From a virus, in IMG/VR virus record IMGVR_UViG_3300020472_000024, positions 1 to 62,754 of that record: 62,754 nt of DNA. One strand, 5' to 3'. A program made the position numbers and the translations under genes. The notes under the pieces were generated by a model. The model searched no databases. It was not told the origin of the DNA and saw only the letters and a list, made by a program, of their open reading frames with translations. Every line of letters starts with the position of its first letter. Within the stretch, counting starts at the first letter, position 1. This document shows, piece after piece, positions 1 to 6,727 of this stretch.

Positions 1-197
1 AAGTCTTCGCCTTCAACAGCAGGTAAAAATCTAATAACAGCATAACCGTTACCAGTTTTGTCTAACTCTGGTTTCCAGAATCTGTCGTCTTGGTATTTGT
101 TCTTGTTTGATTGATCCTCAGGTTTGAGGTTTGTTTCAAGTGCCTTTGTCAGTTTGTCAAAATTACTTGATGATGATTTTAAAGTTTCAAAATCCAT
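1..197 (-). CDS. 32: gp32 single-stranded DNA-binding protein (5' part, runs off the left edge)
   Basis: Only the first 65 or so codons lie in the window. After a variable N-terminus the protein reads KTGNGYAVIRFLP, matching the start of the T4 gp32 OB-fold core (AGNGQAVIRFLP in T4, from memory). gp32 coats single-stranded DNA during replication and recombination and binds the gp59 helicase loader, encoded upstream here. The ATG at 197 follows a GGAGAA ribosome site. A TATAAATA late-promoter box lies 65 nt upstream and a sigma70-like promoter lies before the small gene ahead of it, so both early and late expression are likely. Identity is secure, although the zinc-binding core and acidic tail are outside the window. 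Confidence 0.9.
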   Translation of the reverse strand, partial: MDFETLKSSSSNFDKLTKALETNLKPEDQSNKNKYQDDRFWKPELDKTGNGYAVIRFLPAVEGED

Positions 198-261
198 ATT
201 CGTATTCTCCTTATTAATTGTATTCGTTGTATTTGTGTGTCCTGTTTAATCGGACGCAATA

Positions 262-420
262 TTATTTATACTGGTTTTTCTTCCACTTATCATAATCTTT
301 TCGCCATTCACTAGCAGATTTACAAGGACTAGGTAATGATTTGTTAATCATATATTCTCTAATTCTCTTTGATGTGGTGTCAACCCAATTTAATATTGTA
401 TATATTATTCCGTCTAACAT
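262..420 (-). CDS. 52-aa hypothetical protein between gp32 and its early promoter
   Basis: Short ORF (starts MLDGIIYTILNWVD, ends WKKNQYK) with a hydrophobic N-terminus and a basic, aromatic C-terminus. I do not recognise it. It is the first ORF after a strong sigma70-like promoter whose -10 box ends exactly 6 nt before the ATG, so it would be translated from a leaderless mRNA. Its last codons (CAG TAT AAA TAA) contain the late-promoter box upstream of gp32. It could be a real early peptide or simply leader sequence; promoter geometry is the main support. Confidence 0.55.
   Translation of the reverse strand: MLDGIIYTILNWVDTTSKRIREYMINKSLPSPCKSASEWRKDYDKWKKNQYK
263..270 (-). promoter_or_regulatory. 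T4-type late promoter box TATAAATA upstream of gp32
   Basis: Exact match to the T4 late promoter -10 element read by the gp55-family sigma with gp33 and the sliding clamp. It lies 65 nt before the gp32 ATG and overlaps the stop of the 52-aa gene. gp33 is encoded about 3 kb upstream in this window. Confidence 0.6.
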
Positions 421-426
421 AGTACC

Positions 427-455
427 ACTATAACACTATTTGAGCATATTGTCAA
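427..455 (-). promoter_or_regulatory. Sigma70-like early promoter P1, leaderless geometry
   Basis: On the minus strand TTGACA (450-455), 17 nt spacer, TATAGT (427-432), then 6 nt to the ATG at 420. The -35 sits in the extended form GCGCTTGACA shared with other promoters in this window. With a start at the usual seventh base after the -10, transcription would begin on the A of the ATG. Confidence 0.85.
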
Positions 456-1293
456 GCGCCATATAGTCAATATATTGGATATTTTTCTCTCTTTTCCAAT
501 CGTCTGGTATTGTACTAATTGGGTCAGAACCATCGCCTCCGTGTGGATTTACCTTGTAGAAAGTGATGTTTGGGTGCTCTCCAAATAATTGTAACCATTG
601 TCTAGTCCAATTGATACTAGGTGTCTTGTGTGCCTCACTTAAACCATAATGTTTAGTGTCTTTGTATAGGTTGTTTAGATTGTCATTAAAACTCTCTAAA
701 TCGTGTCCTAATAAAAATACTTCTTCTGGATTATTATCTTGTATTGCAAAATAACCTGAAGTAGGACCTGCTGCCCAACCTCTATCTCTTGTCTTACCCT
801 CATTGCTAATCATATAGTCGTGTACTGATCTAACTTTATCGCCTTCTGTAATCCAACTAACATTGATAGATGTATGATTGACTTCTTTCTTTTCTCTTGT
901 CTTATTCTTTTTTAATATCTCTACTACACCTGCTAAATTAGAACCGTGCATTACAAACTCTTTACAATCACCTCGTTCATTAGAAGAAATTACATTTTCT
1001 TTTTTAATTAGTTCATAATCTTGGTCTGAATAGTTTTGTCCTGCATATAATAATTGTTCGTACATTTCTCCAGGCATTGTACTCCAATCTCTAAACACAC
1101 ACTTGTTATCTTGTGCATAACCAGAATTATATATCTCGTGCATAATACCCATATCAACTGCTGTGATAACATCTGGTTTAAAATCTCTATACAAGGCATT
1201 ACACCCATATATTTTACCGTGTGGTCTTAATGATTCTAAATTAAAATCTTTTCTACTCTCACCATTACCTATAACAAATACTCTACCAGCCAT
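436..1293 (-). CDS. Conserved marine T4-like phage protein, Rossmann-like, possibly glycan-related
   Basis: 285 aa. The N-terminus reads VFVIGNGESRKDFNLESL and later RDFKPDVITAVD, a glycine-rich strand-turn-helix followed by a short acidic strand end, as in DUF115/sialyltransferase-like Rossmann proteins. The second half has GWAAGPTSGYFAIQ and EEVFLLGHDLE, which in such proteins line a substrate pocket. No signal peptide or membrane segment. The start overlaps the end of the upstream gene by 11 nt, indicating translational coupling. Catalytic function is not established; placement in a sugar-modifying superfamily is an inference from the GNG motif. Confidence 0.5.
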   Translation of the reverse strand: MAGRVFVIGNGESRKDFNLESLRPHGKIYGCNALYRDFKPDVITAVDMGIMHEIYNSGYAQDNKCVFRDWSTMPGEMYEQLLYAGQNYSDQDYELIKKENVISSNERGDCKEFVMHGSNLAGVVEILKKNKTREKKEVNHTSINVSWITEGDKVRSVHDYMISNEGKTRDRGWAAGPTSGYFAIQDNNPEEVFLLGHDLESFNDNLNNLYKDTKHYGLSEAHKTPSINWTRQWLQLFGEHPNITFYKVNPHGGDGSDPISTIPDDWKREKNIQYIDYMALDNMLK

Positions 1294-2107
1294 ATTTCTT
1301 CCAAAACTCTCTCATCTTATTATAATTTCTGTTAAAACCTTCTGTTAATAATTGTCTTGTCATATTACTTTCTTTTTCAAAATTTGGATCATCATTTTTA
1401 TCTATATTTACATAATCAGATTCATCTCCAGGTATTAATATGAATTGTGCAATCGGTGTACCTGCCTTGATTATTGTTTCTCCTTCTGTACTATGCCAAA
1501 ACATTGGTACGGTACCTATGGTAGCGTGACCTAATCTTGGTTCAAGTACACCAGAACAAGTTGTAAATCTAAAATCATCTTGGTAAAAAGGATGAAGTTG
1601 TAATAGTTTATAACCTTTAGGTATTCTTGCCACCCAAGGTAAATTAAATTTCATTAATCGTTTTAATGTATCTTTTGGCCAATTCTCAAAGAAAGGTGCC
1701 ATTGATTGTTCTTGGTGTGATGTAATTAAAGGCATATTATTCATTGATTGGGATGGATTTATAAATCTAAAATTTTCACCTTTAACTTCTATCTTAACGT
1801 CTTGGTGTAATCTCATTATCCAACCTGTGTTATGCCACATTTGTAGTGCTGGACATTTTGATGTATGTCTATTTTCTTCTTGTTTAAATTTTTGATGTTC
1901 AGGTACATCATACATTTCCTGACCGTGTCTATATTGTTTTGTTATTGAACCACCTTCTTTGAAATCTCTTGCTGCCTTTTTCACCCAACTAGGTTTTAAT
2001 GAAGACGCTTTTACTATTGGCATTGTTTTATCAATGCCTGGTATTGTGGCAATAAATTCTACTTTAGGTTTTGATTTATCTCCCCCACCTGCTAATTTAT
2101 CAAACAT
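1283..2107 (-). CDS. Conserved hypothetical protein (possibly DUF6065-like)
   Basis: 274 aa, soluble. An N-terminal basic region leads into KCPALQMWHNTGWIMRLHQDV and a core of short strands (FWHSTEGETIIKAGTPIAQFILIP). I associate this arrangement with a family common in T4-like cyanophages (possibly DUF6065), but I recall no biochemical role. The start ATG overlaps the gp59 stop (ATGTTTGA), so the two genes are co-translated. The cupin-like strand pattern near the C-terminus could bind a small ligand, but no metal-binding histidine triad is evident. Confidence 0.5.
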   Translation of the reverse strand: MFDKLAGGGDKSKPKVEFIATIPGIDKTMPIVKASSLKPSWVKKAARDFKEGGSITKQYRHGQEMYDVPEHQKFKQEENRHTSKCPALQMWHNTGWIMRLHQDVKIEVKGENFRFINPSQSMNNMPLITSHQEQSMAPFFENWPKDTLKRLMKFNLPWVARIPKGYKLLQLHPFYQDDFRFTTCSGVLEPRLGHATIGTVPMFWHSTEGETIIKAGTPIAQFILIPGDESDYVNIDKNDDPNFEKESNMTRQLLTEGFNRNYNKMREFWKKYGW

Positions 2108-2708
2108 TTTTAATTACCTCTTTCATTATTAATTTACATTCTGTCAAATTATAGTTTATAAAAGGTTTCAACTTGGTAACCTTATGTGCGATTTTAGGCC
2201 AGACAACCCTTTCTTTAATTTGTTTATTCCAATTTTTGATAAACGATAAGACTTGGTCAAGCACAACGAAGGTTTGGAAAGACGTTCTCCTCTGGATAAG
2301 TAAACGTAAAAGTCGTGGATGTTGTCCGCTATTGCAAATGAAACCATCATCAAAAGAAATACGCTTACTGCTAAAGTCATTAAGAATATTAACAAAGTCG
2401 TTTCTAAAATGAAATTTAAAATTGTCTTTAACTTTTTTATAATTGAGGTATATCTCTCGTCCATCATTTTCTAATAAGTTACCAATCCAGTTCTTGTCTT
2501 TGTCAATAAAATTTGCAACAAAGAAATCAAGTATTTCATCTTGTTTATATTTTGTGCTAAGTTTGTGAAAAAAGTATCTGTCATTTCTTTTTGTAAATGT
2601 ATCTAGTTTTATATTTACCTTACCATCATAGTCAAAATAATTATAGTTGGTAGTAAAATGTAATTTAACTGCCATATAGACTCTAAAAACATCAAACCCT
2701 CCATACAT
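2100..2708 (-). CDS. 59: gp59, loader of the gp41 replicative helicase
   Basis: 202 aa from the chosen start MYGGFDVFRVYMAV, close to T4 gp59 (217 aa). The segment KRNDRYFFHKLSTKYK, then FFVANFIDKDKNWIG and a KFHFRNDFVNI stretch, follow the T4 order (KRRDKYFFQKLSEKYK, ISNL..NQDAWIG, KFKFEEDIRNI, from memory). The protein brings gp41 helicase onto gp32-coated forks. The ATG overlaps the upstream stop (TAATG) and an AAGGA site lies 9 nt before it; an ATG-like start three codons earlier lacks such spacing. gp33, gp59 and gp32 appear in the same relative order as in T4, with extra genes inserted. Confidence 0.85.
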   Translation of the reverse strand: MYGGFDVFRVYMAVKLHFTTNYNYFDYDGKVNIKLDTFTKRNDRYFFHKLSTKYKQDEILDFFVANFIDKDKNWIGNLLENDGREIYLNYKKVKDNFKFHFRNDFVNILNDFSSKRISFDDGFICNSGQHPRLLRLLIQRRTSFQTFVVLDQVLSFIKNWNKQIKERVVWPKIAHKVTKLKPFINYNLTECKLIMKEVIKNV

Positions 2709-2950
2709 TAGAACCAATCCTTATTAGGCGGTATCTCAACGTCTGTTTCATTATACTTATCATACCATAAACTAAGCAAAGCAATAACAACACCTAATAT
2801 TATAAGACCCCATAAACCTGTTGACTTTTCTACAAATAATAAATGATATAATACCTCAACACCATTCATACCTTCTAATGGATTTGCTTTTTCAGCATTT
2901 TGTGTGAGTTTGTCCATAAACTCGTCCATTGCTTTTAACTCATTAGACAT
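2708..2950 (-). CDS. Small single-pass membrane protein
   Basis: 80 aa. An acidic/basic N-terminal half (ELKAMDEFMDKL) precedes one clear membrane segment (GLWGLIILGVVIALLSLWY, about residues 45-64) and a short acidic tail ending KDWF. No lipobox. It sits between a 51-aa ORF and gp59 with short overlaps on both sides, so it belongs to the gp33-gp59 operon. I do not recognise the family. Confidence 0.6.
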   Translation of the reverse strand: MSNELKAMDEFMDKLTQNAEKANPLEGMNGVEVLYHLLFVEKSTGLWGLIILGVVIALLSLWYDKYNETDVEIPPNKDWF

Positions 2951-3090
2951 TTTAATTCTTCTAACGCTTTCATTAAAGGATGTTTCATAACTTTTTTGTT
3001 ATTCATTTTTGGTATTGCCTTTAGAAATTTAGGATATTGTATATTTAATTTTATAATAACTTCTTCAAGTAATTTATCTTTTCTGGTCAT
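2935..3090 (-). CDS. 51-aa basic hypothetical protein downstream of gp33
   Basis: Short ORF starting MTRKDKLLEEVIIKLNIQYP, rich in lysine and leucine, predicted mostly helical. Its ATG overlaps the gp33 stop (ATGA) and its end overlaps the next start by 16 nt, the compact coupling used throughout this genome. T4 places the small DNA-binding protein DsbA next to gp33; this ORF is shorter and I cannot show homology. Confidence 0.5.
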   Translation of the reverse strand: MTRKDKLLEEVIIKLNIQYPKFLKAIPKMNNKKVMKHPLMKALEELKCLMS

Positions 3091-3302
3091 ACAGGTAATG
3101 TACCACCTTTTTTCTCTTTTAACATTTTAAGATTGATTGCTTCGTGTTTGATTTTCTCTTTCAATGATTTGTTAACCATTGAGTTGATTGTGCCTACATC
3201 AATGTCGTGTGTCTTACAATAGTCTATTATGGCGTCCATATATGGCATTTTATTCTCTTTGACCATTGCCTCTATTTTTAAACTAAATTCTTTACTATTC
3301 AT
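3087..3302 (-). CDS. 33: gp33-like late-transcription co-activator
   Basis: 71 aa from the chosen start MNSKEFSLKIEAMV. The core KMPYMDAIIDYCKTHDID followed by SLKEKIKHEAINLKML lines up with T4 gp33 (GMSYLEATTAFLEENSI..IIEKIQSEAIDENLL, from memory). gp33 bridges host RNA polymerase beta flap and the sliding clamp to activate late promoters; TATAAATA boxes are present in this window. A longer frame exists from a TTG at 3332, but that start lies inside the -35/-10 region of a strong promoter, so the ATG at 3302, 6 nt after the -10, is preferred. Confidence 0.8.
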   Translation of the reverse strand: MNSKEFSLKIEAMVKENKMPYMDAIIDYCKTHDIDVGTINSMVNKSLKEKIKHEAINLKMLKEKKGGTLPV

Positions 3303-3308
3303 ATCTAC

Positions 3309-3337
3309 ACTATAACATATTTCTTTAAGCAAGTCAA
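3309..3337 (-). promoter_or_regulatory. Sigma70-like early promoter P2 for gp33, leaderless geometry
   Basis: TTGACT (3332-3337), 17 nt spacer, TATAGT (3309-3314), then 6 nt to the gp33 ATG at 3302. It predicts +1 on the start codon. Confidence 0.85.
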
Positions 3338-3344
3338 GGGTATC

Positions 3345-3402
3345 GTGTGGTTACTCACGCTAGCTTTCACCACACTTCGGCGCCTACCTAACACACGGTT
3401 AG
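3345..3402 (-). other. Two inverted repeats between peroxiredoxin and gp33
   Basis: On the minus strand a 5-bp stem CTAAC/GTTAG (3388-3392 with 3398-3402) overlaps the peroxiredoxin stop, followed by a 7-bp stem GTGTGGT/ACCACAC (3345-3351 with 3369-3375). No T-run follows, so a classical terminator is doubtful; it may be a transcript-end or processing structure upstream of P2. Confidence 0.4.
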
Positions 3403-3929
3403 ATATTCTCTAATACTTTTTCTGGTGATGATACCGTATAAGGGTCATCATCATCACTATAATTATTAATACCTGGTTCTTCAAACCATTTTTCTACTAT
3501 GCCATTTTTAACTACAGCAGCATATCTCCACGATCTCATACCGAAACCTTGAGCAGGTTTATTTACTAACATACCCATTGATCTAGTAAACGTACCACAA
3601 CCATCTGGTATCATTTTTACATTCTTAATATCTAAATCTCTTGCCCAGGCATTCATTACAAATGCGTCATTTACTGATATACAATATACATCATCATAAC
3701 CTTGTTCTTTAAATTTTGAATATAACTCATCATACATAGGTAATTGTTGTCCTGAACAGGTAGGTGTAAATGCACCTGGTAAACTAAACAACACAACTTT
3801 TCTATCTTTAAATAGATCATCTGTTGTTATATCTTTCCAAGTACCACCAATAAAAGTACAACCACCTTTTTCATCGGTGTCGCCTTCTCTAAATTTGAAA
3901 GTGTGATTTATTAATTTACATTGGTTCAT
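3399..3929 (-). CDS. Peroxiredoxin (Prx5/thiol-specific antioxidant family)
   Basis: 176 aa, normal length for Prx5. The active-site loop VVLFSLPGAFTPTCSGQQLP carries the peroxidatic cysteine with the conserved P, T and T. The family also shows the SVNDAFVMNAWARD helix start and a GIVEKWFEEPG C-terminal strand. It reduces peroxides using thiols and should act in the cytoplasm (no signal peptide). Further cysteines exist, but a resolving partner cannot be assigned. It is the first gene after the phage tmRNA, with a TGAGGA ribosome site before the ATG. It probably protects the infected cell, or late virion assembly, from oxidative damage; a glutaredoxin gene lies 10 kb upstream in the same genome. 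Confidence 0.85.
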   Translation of the reverse strand: MNQCKLINHTFKFREGDTDEKGGCTFIGGTWKDITTDDLFKDRKVVLFSLPGAFTPTCSGQQLPMYDELYSKFKEQGYDDVYCISVNDAFVMNAWARDLDIKNVKMIPDGCGTFTRSMGMLVNKPAQGFGMRSWRYAAVVKNGIVEKWFEEPGINNYSDDDDPYTVSSPEKVLENI

Positions 3930-3949
3930 TATATATTCCTCATTATTAA

Positions 3950-4185
3950 GTGCCTGATTCTGTTGCGAGGTTCAGGCAAACCCCAAGCAGTTATTATGCT
4001 GCTAAAGCGTAACTTTCGTTAGCATTTATAATTTGACATTACGGTGTCAGCGATTTAACTCCAATAAGTTTTAGTAGCAGTCGAATCTAACTCACCCCCT
4101 CAAAGCACACATCAATGTGTTTTAAATTGGTGGAGGTGGTGGGTATTGCACCCACGTCCTCACTAGTTATTGTCTTATCTTCAAC
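3950..4185 (-). ncRNA. ssrA: tmRNA (ssrA), circularly permuted two-piece type
   Basis: Transcribed on the minus strand, acceptor piece first. That piece (about 4185 to 4128) ends with a T-arm (GTGGG/CCCAC, 7-nt loop TGCAATA) and an acceptor strand CACCTCC followed by encoded ACCA. A 28-nt linker with an ACACAT/ATGTGT hairpin (4100-4127) follows. The coding piece begins GGGGGTG at 4099, pairing 7 bp with the acceptor strand, and carries GATTCGAC typical of tmRNA. The tag frame (4023-3991) encodes ANESYALAA plus two stops, close to E. coli ANDENYALAA. A P2 helix TTATTG (4062-4067) with CAATAA (4167-4172) joins the pieces, and an H-type pseudoknot follows the tag. tmRNA rescues stalled ribosomes and tags proteins for proteolysis. 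The outer ends are approximate. Confidence 0.93.
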
Positions 4186-4195
4186 ATTAAATTCT

Positions 4196-4534
4196 TTAAT
4201 TCTGTAAGGTCTTATTCAAAACCACATCAAAGGTCCTAAACAAAATGCAAGTGTTATTAGGATTGTCAGGTGTTTGTACTGAAGCAAATGATTGAGTTGT
4301 ATCGTTCATCCAATAAACTATCATATAAACAATTTCTCCATCTGGTTTTCCACCTGCTCTACCATAACTTACATTAAGAGGCACAAACTTATTGTCTGTT
4401 GCCCACCTATTAATTTCATCATTCGTGGAACATATTGCTGGCAATTGTTCCCACCAAAAGTTGTATTGTTTCTGCGTTTCTGCATAAGCAATACTTGTAA
4501 ATAATAATGTTAAAATTAGTGTTAATATTTTCAT
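4196..4534 (-). CDS. Secreted/periplasmic hypothetical protein
   Basis: 112 aa from MKILTLILTLLFTSIAYA, a clean type I signal peptide with an AYA cleavage site. The mature part has cysteines in AICSTNDEINRWA and NNTCILFRTFD that could form a disulfide. The ATG at 4534 has an AAGGA site 5 nt upstream; a TTG 24 nt earlier is unlikely. It ends just before the tmRNA acceptor piece and has a TATAAATA box about 94 nt upstream, suggesting a late transcript containing this gene, tmRNA and peroxiredoxin. I do not recognise the family. Confidence 0.65.
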   Translation of the reverse strand: MKILTLILTLLFTSIAYAETQKQYNFWWEQLPAICSTNDEINRWATDNKFVPLNVSYGRAGGKPDGEIVYMIVYWMNDTTQSFASVQTPDNPNNTCILFRTFDVVLNKTLQN

Positions 4535-4584
4535 ACTTCCTTTACCGTTAGGTCGCAAGTATAAATTTAATTCACATTATTAAT

Positions 4585-5280
4585 CTATGTCGTACTTTTG
4601 ACTTTACCTTTGTTAAGTTCTTCGTAATATTTATAAAAGTCTTGGATCGCTTTACCCAGCGACTCTTCGTAATCTTTTCTATTCTTCTTGTAGCAAGCAA
4701 CAGAACCATCTTCTCCTGCAAGTAATATAACAATTTGTTCTATGGGTTTACCGAATATCTCCTCATACATAATAGCATAGGCAGTACATTGTAAAAAGTA
4801 ATTATCTATCCAAGACTCTTGTCGTTCTTTGTTTGCTGTTTTGAAATCTATAACTGAAAGTTTACCATTGTATTCAGCAACACAATCAACTTGACCTGCA
4901 ATGGTCAATTTGTGTGAGTACATAATTGCCTCTAACAAATGAATATTGTTTATCTGATCTACGTATGGTTTTAATAATTTAAAAAGTCCTATTGGTAATA
5001 CACTTCTCTCACTAGGAGTTTCACCTTTTAGATATTGTTCTATTAATGTGTGAGTTGCCTTACCTCGTCTGGCTGCTCGTGCCATTTCCCAATTAGCAGC
5101 GCCTTCACCTACGTTCTTACGCCACTCTATTAGACCATCTTTTTTTCTGATATTTAAAACGGTAGTTACGGAAGGATAGTTCTTGCCATCAACTTCGTAA
5201 AACCTGTGTCCGTCTATTCTTCTACCTTTAGTTTTAGGTAAAAGGTCTTTGTTTATTTCTTCAAATTTAAATTTACTCAT
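4585..5280 (-). CDS. PD-(D/E)XK exonuclease of the RecB/Cas4/MGME1 type
   Basis: 231 aa. Motifs in order: RGKATHTLIEQYL (the GxxxH-type motif I), IAGQVDCVAEYNGKLSVIDFKTANK (D then DFK, the metal-binding motifs II/III) and LQCTAYAIMYEE (QxxxY motif of RecB-family nucleases). The pattern matches small single-domain RecB nucleases related to mitochondrial MGME1, common in marine phages, which degrade or process single-stranded DNA ends. It probably serves DNA recombination or host DNA breakdown. An early promoter with an 8-nt gap to the ATG precedes it. No helicase domain is present. Confidence 0.8.
   Translation of the reverse strand: MSKFKFEEINKDLLPKTKGRRIDGHRFYEVDGKNYPSVTTVLNIRKKDGLIEWRKNVGEGAANWEMARAARRGKATHTLIEQYLKGETPSERSVLPIGLFKLLKPYVDQINNIHLLEAIMYSHKLTIAGQVDCVAEYNGKLSVIDFKTANKERQESWIDNYFLQCTAYAIMYEEIFGKPIEQIVILLAGEDGSVACYKKNRKDYEESLGKAIQDFYKYYEELNKGKVKSTT
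4628..4635 (-). promoter_or_regulatory. Candidate late promoter box TATAAATA before the secreted protein/tmRNA/Prx group
   Basis: Exact TATAAATA inside the 3' end of the exonuclease gene, 93 nt before the ATG of the secreted protein. As it is intragenic, chance occurrence in AT-rich DNA is possible. Confidence 0.4.
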
Positions 5281-5288
5281 AATATACT

Positions 5289-5317
5289 AATATAACATTA
5301 TATTGGCAAAAAGTCAA
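5289..5317 (-). promoter_or_regulatory. Sigma70-like early promoter P3 for the exonuclease
   Basis: GCTTGACT with -35 at 5312-5317, 17 nt spacer, TATATT at 5289-5294, 8 nt to the ATG at 5280. The expected start would leave a 0-2 nt leader. Confidence 0.8.
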
Positions 5318-5401
5318 GCGTCAAATAGACCTATGGAGCATATAATGATCCACAAGTTTATTGCGATCCTTTACCTGTTCATTATTAAGAGTTTCTACCG
5401 C

Positions 5402-5872
5402 TCAACTAGGGTCATACGGTTCATACACCGTCTTACCATCATCATTTCGGTATGCTCTTAATACTTGTTTTCTATTGTCTTCATCATTCTTATACGAACA
5501 ATGAATCCACCCACTATTAGGTTCCTCTGGATTGTGAAATTCCAATATCAATTGGTCAAAATTTAATTTGTCTATGATATATTTTGCTAGTTCAGCATTT
5601 GCTAAACCAAATATTTCAAAGTCCGCCGCCTGGCCCTTTGCGTGTTGTGATTTTAAACTTGATCCTATCTTAACGCATAACTCTGGCGATCTGTACCCAC
5701 TTGATACTGATACTACCTTACCATAATGATCTCGTATCGGTTGTAGTATATTCTCACATAGTTTTTTTAAATTATCCATATGATCCTCACTCGGATTATT
5801 GCTAATACCGTGTCTGTCTGCCGTTTGAGAGGCAGTCATTTCTTTAAGCGAGAAGTTGTTGCTTAACTGCAT
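5402..5872 (-). CDS. Peptidase M15 endolysin / L,D- or D,D-carboxypeptidase
   Basis: 156 aa. Matches the M15A (Hedgehog/D-Ala-D-Ala peptidase) fold: VSSGYRSPELC, then SQHAKGQAADFEIFG supplying zinc ligands His and Asp, and SGWIHCSY supplying the last His. The N-terminus LSNNFSLKEMTASQTADR is typical of phage M15 lysins. It should cleave peptidoglycan peptide cross-bridges at lysis. No signal peptide, so it would need a holin. It lies far from the spanin-like genes near 42 kb, as is usual in T4-like phages. Confidence 0.85.
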   Translation of the reverse strand: MQLSNNFSLKEMTASQTADRHGISNNPSEDHMDNLKKLCENILQPIRDHYGKVVSVSSGYRSPELCVKIGSSLKSQHAKGQAADFEIFGLANAELAKYIIDKLNFDQLILEFHNPEEPNSGWIHCSYKNDEDNRKQVLRAYRNDDGKTVYEPYDPS

Positions 5873-6014
5873 TTATTTTATCCTTTGCTTTTAATTTAAG
5901 TTTCTTTAGAGTTCTCAAATCGTACCAACTTTGTGTTGTTCTATCATTTTGTCTTTTTGTTTCATACTTGTTTACTTCCTTTTTCAGTTCTTTATGCTTC
6001 TGCTTAGCAGACAT
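5844..6014 (-). CDS. Small DUF465/YdcH-like basic protein
   Basis: 56 aa, highly charged and helical, starting MSAKQKHKELKKEVN and containing LRTLKKLKLKAKDKI. The K-K-x-K-L-x-L-K-D-x-I pattern is characteristic of DUF465 (YdcH), small proteins of unknown function. It overlaps the start of the endolysin gene by 29 nt and follows the upstream stop after 3 nt. Confidence 0.6.
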   Translation of the reverse strand: MSAKQKHKELKKEVNKYETKRQNDRTTQSWYDLRTLKKLKLKAKDKINAVKQQLLA

Positions 6015-6017
6015 AAA

Positions 6018-6410
6018 TTACCCCCTTGTTAGTTTAAGTATTTTCTCTATTTGTGCCTTAATAATTGGTCCTCTATTCGGCCAATGTATGTATGGTTCGT
6101 CTGATTTAGATAAATTGTATAAAAAAGGTAATACAATTTTCTCAATATCTTTAAATCTTTTTAATGTATCTTCGTCTGATATTTCTTTTGTAATGGTATC
6201 TTTTTCTGCTACTATCTGCATTATCTCATTCATCATTGATTTTATATCACCAACATCTGATTTAACTTTAGATAATTCTATATTAGTTCCTTCAACTACT
6301 TTAGGATCAATACTAGGTTTGCTTGATTCAGGTTTAGAAGTAACTGGTGTGAAACCCCAATCATCTGAAGTATCAAACTCTCGCATATAATCTGGTATAT
6401 CTTTTGCCAT
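6018..6410 (-). CDS. Conserved hypothetical protein with central coiled coil
   Basis: 130 aa. An acidic N-terminus (DIPDYMREFDTSDDWGF), a Ser/Pro linker, a heptad-like region around residues 45-75 and a C-terminal helix with YIHWPNRGPIIKAQI. It resembles proteins found next to small virion-associated ORFs in marine T4-like phages, but I recall no assigned function. The start ATG shares a base with the upstream stop. Confidence 0.5.
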   Translation of the reverse strand: MAKDIPDYMREFDTSDDWGFTPVTSKPESSKPSIDPKVVEGTNIELSKVKSDVGDIKSMMNEIMQIVAEKDTITKEISDEDTLKRFKDIEKIVLPFLYNLSKSDEPYIHWPNRGPIIKAQIEKILKLTRG

Positions 6411-6727
6411 TACTTTTTCCTTCTACTTGCTATTCTTTTTTTATTTTTTGCTATTGCTTGTTGAGTTTTAATTTGTTTGATTGTTTTCTTGCCGTATCTC
6501 TCAGCAAGTGGACTTGTAGGATGTGCCTCAGCAATCCTTGACATATTATCTTTCCAACCTTGGTCATTTTTAATATTTGTACTCCCTATGCCTGCAACGA
6601 TATTTATTGGTTGTAAAACTTGTGTAATATGTTTATTCTTTTGTAAATACTCTTCCATATCAGATATTGACATCATATCGTCATATTCTTTCTTGGTTTT
6701 CTTATTATAGAAGGTATATATTGGCAT
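6410..6727 (-). CDS. FmdB-like N-terminus, conserved hypothetical protein
   Basis: 105 aa. Begins MPIYTFYNKKTKKEYDDMMSISDMEEYL, the layout of an FmdB-type zinc-ribbon start but lacking the ribbon cysteines. The C-terminus is very basic (KKRIASRRKK), suggesting nucleic-acid or virion binding. Overlaps both neighbours by one base. Cyanophage relatives share this start from memory; the role is unknown. Confidence 0.55.
   Translation of the reverse strand: MPIYTFYNKKTKKEYDDMMSISDMEEYLQKNKHITQVLQPINIVAGIGSTNIKNDQGWKDNMSRIAEAHPTSPLAERYGKKTIKQIKTQQAIAKNKKRIASRRKK

Noticed and set aside
1163-1348. Plus-strand ORFs here and in many other places (for example 5968-6390, 12209-12604, 52486-52896)
   Set aside because: All lie opposite convincing minus-strand genes, lack ribosome sites and show no family motifs; AT-rich coding DNA gives long antisense frames.
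2248-2260. CTTGACC string in gp59 resembling a -35 box
   Set aside because: Not one of the TTGAC[A/T] boxes, and it lies inside gp59 coding sequence.
3303-3332. Longer gp33 with a TTG start at 3332
   Set aside because: The extra codons lie within the -35/-10 region of P2 and have no counterpart in gp33.
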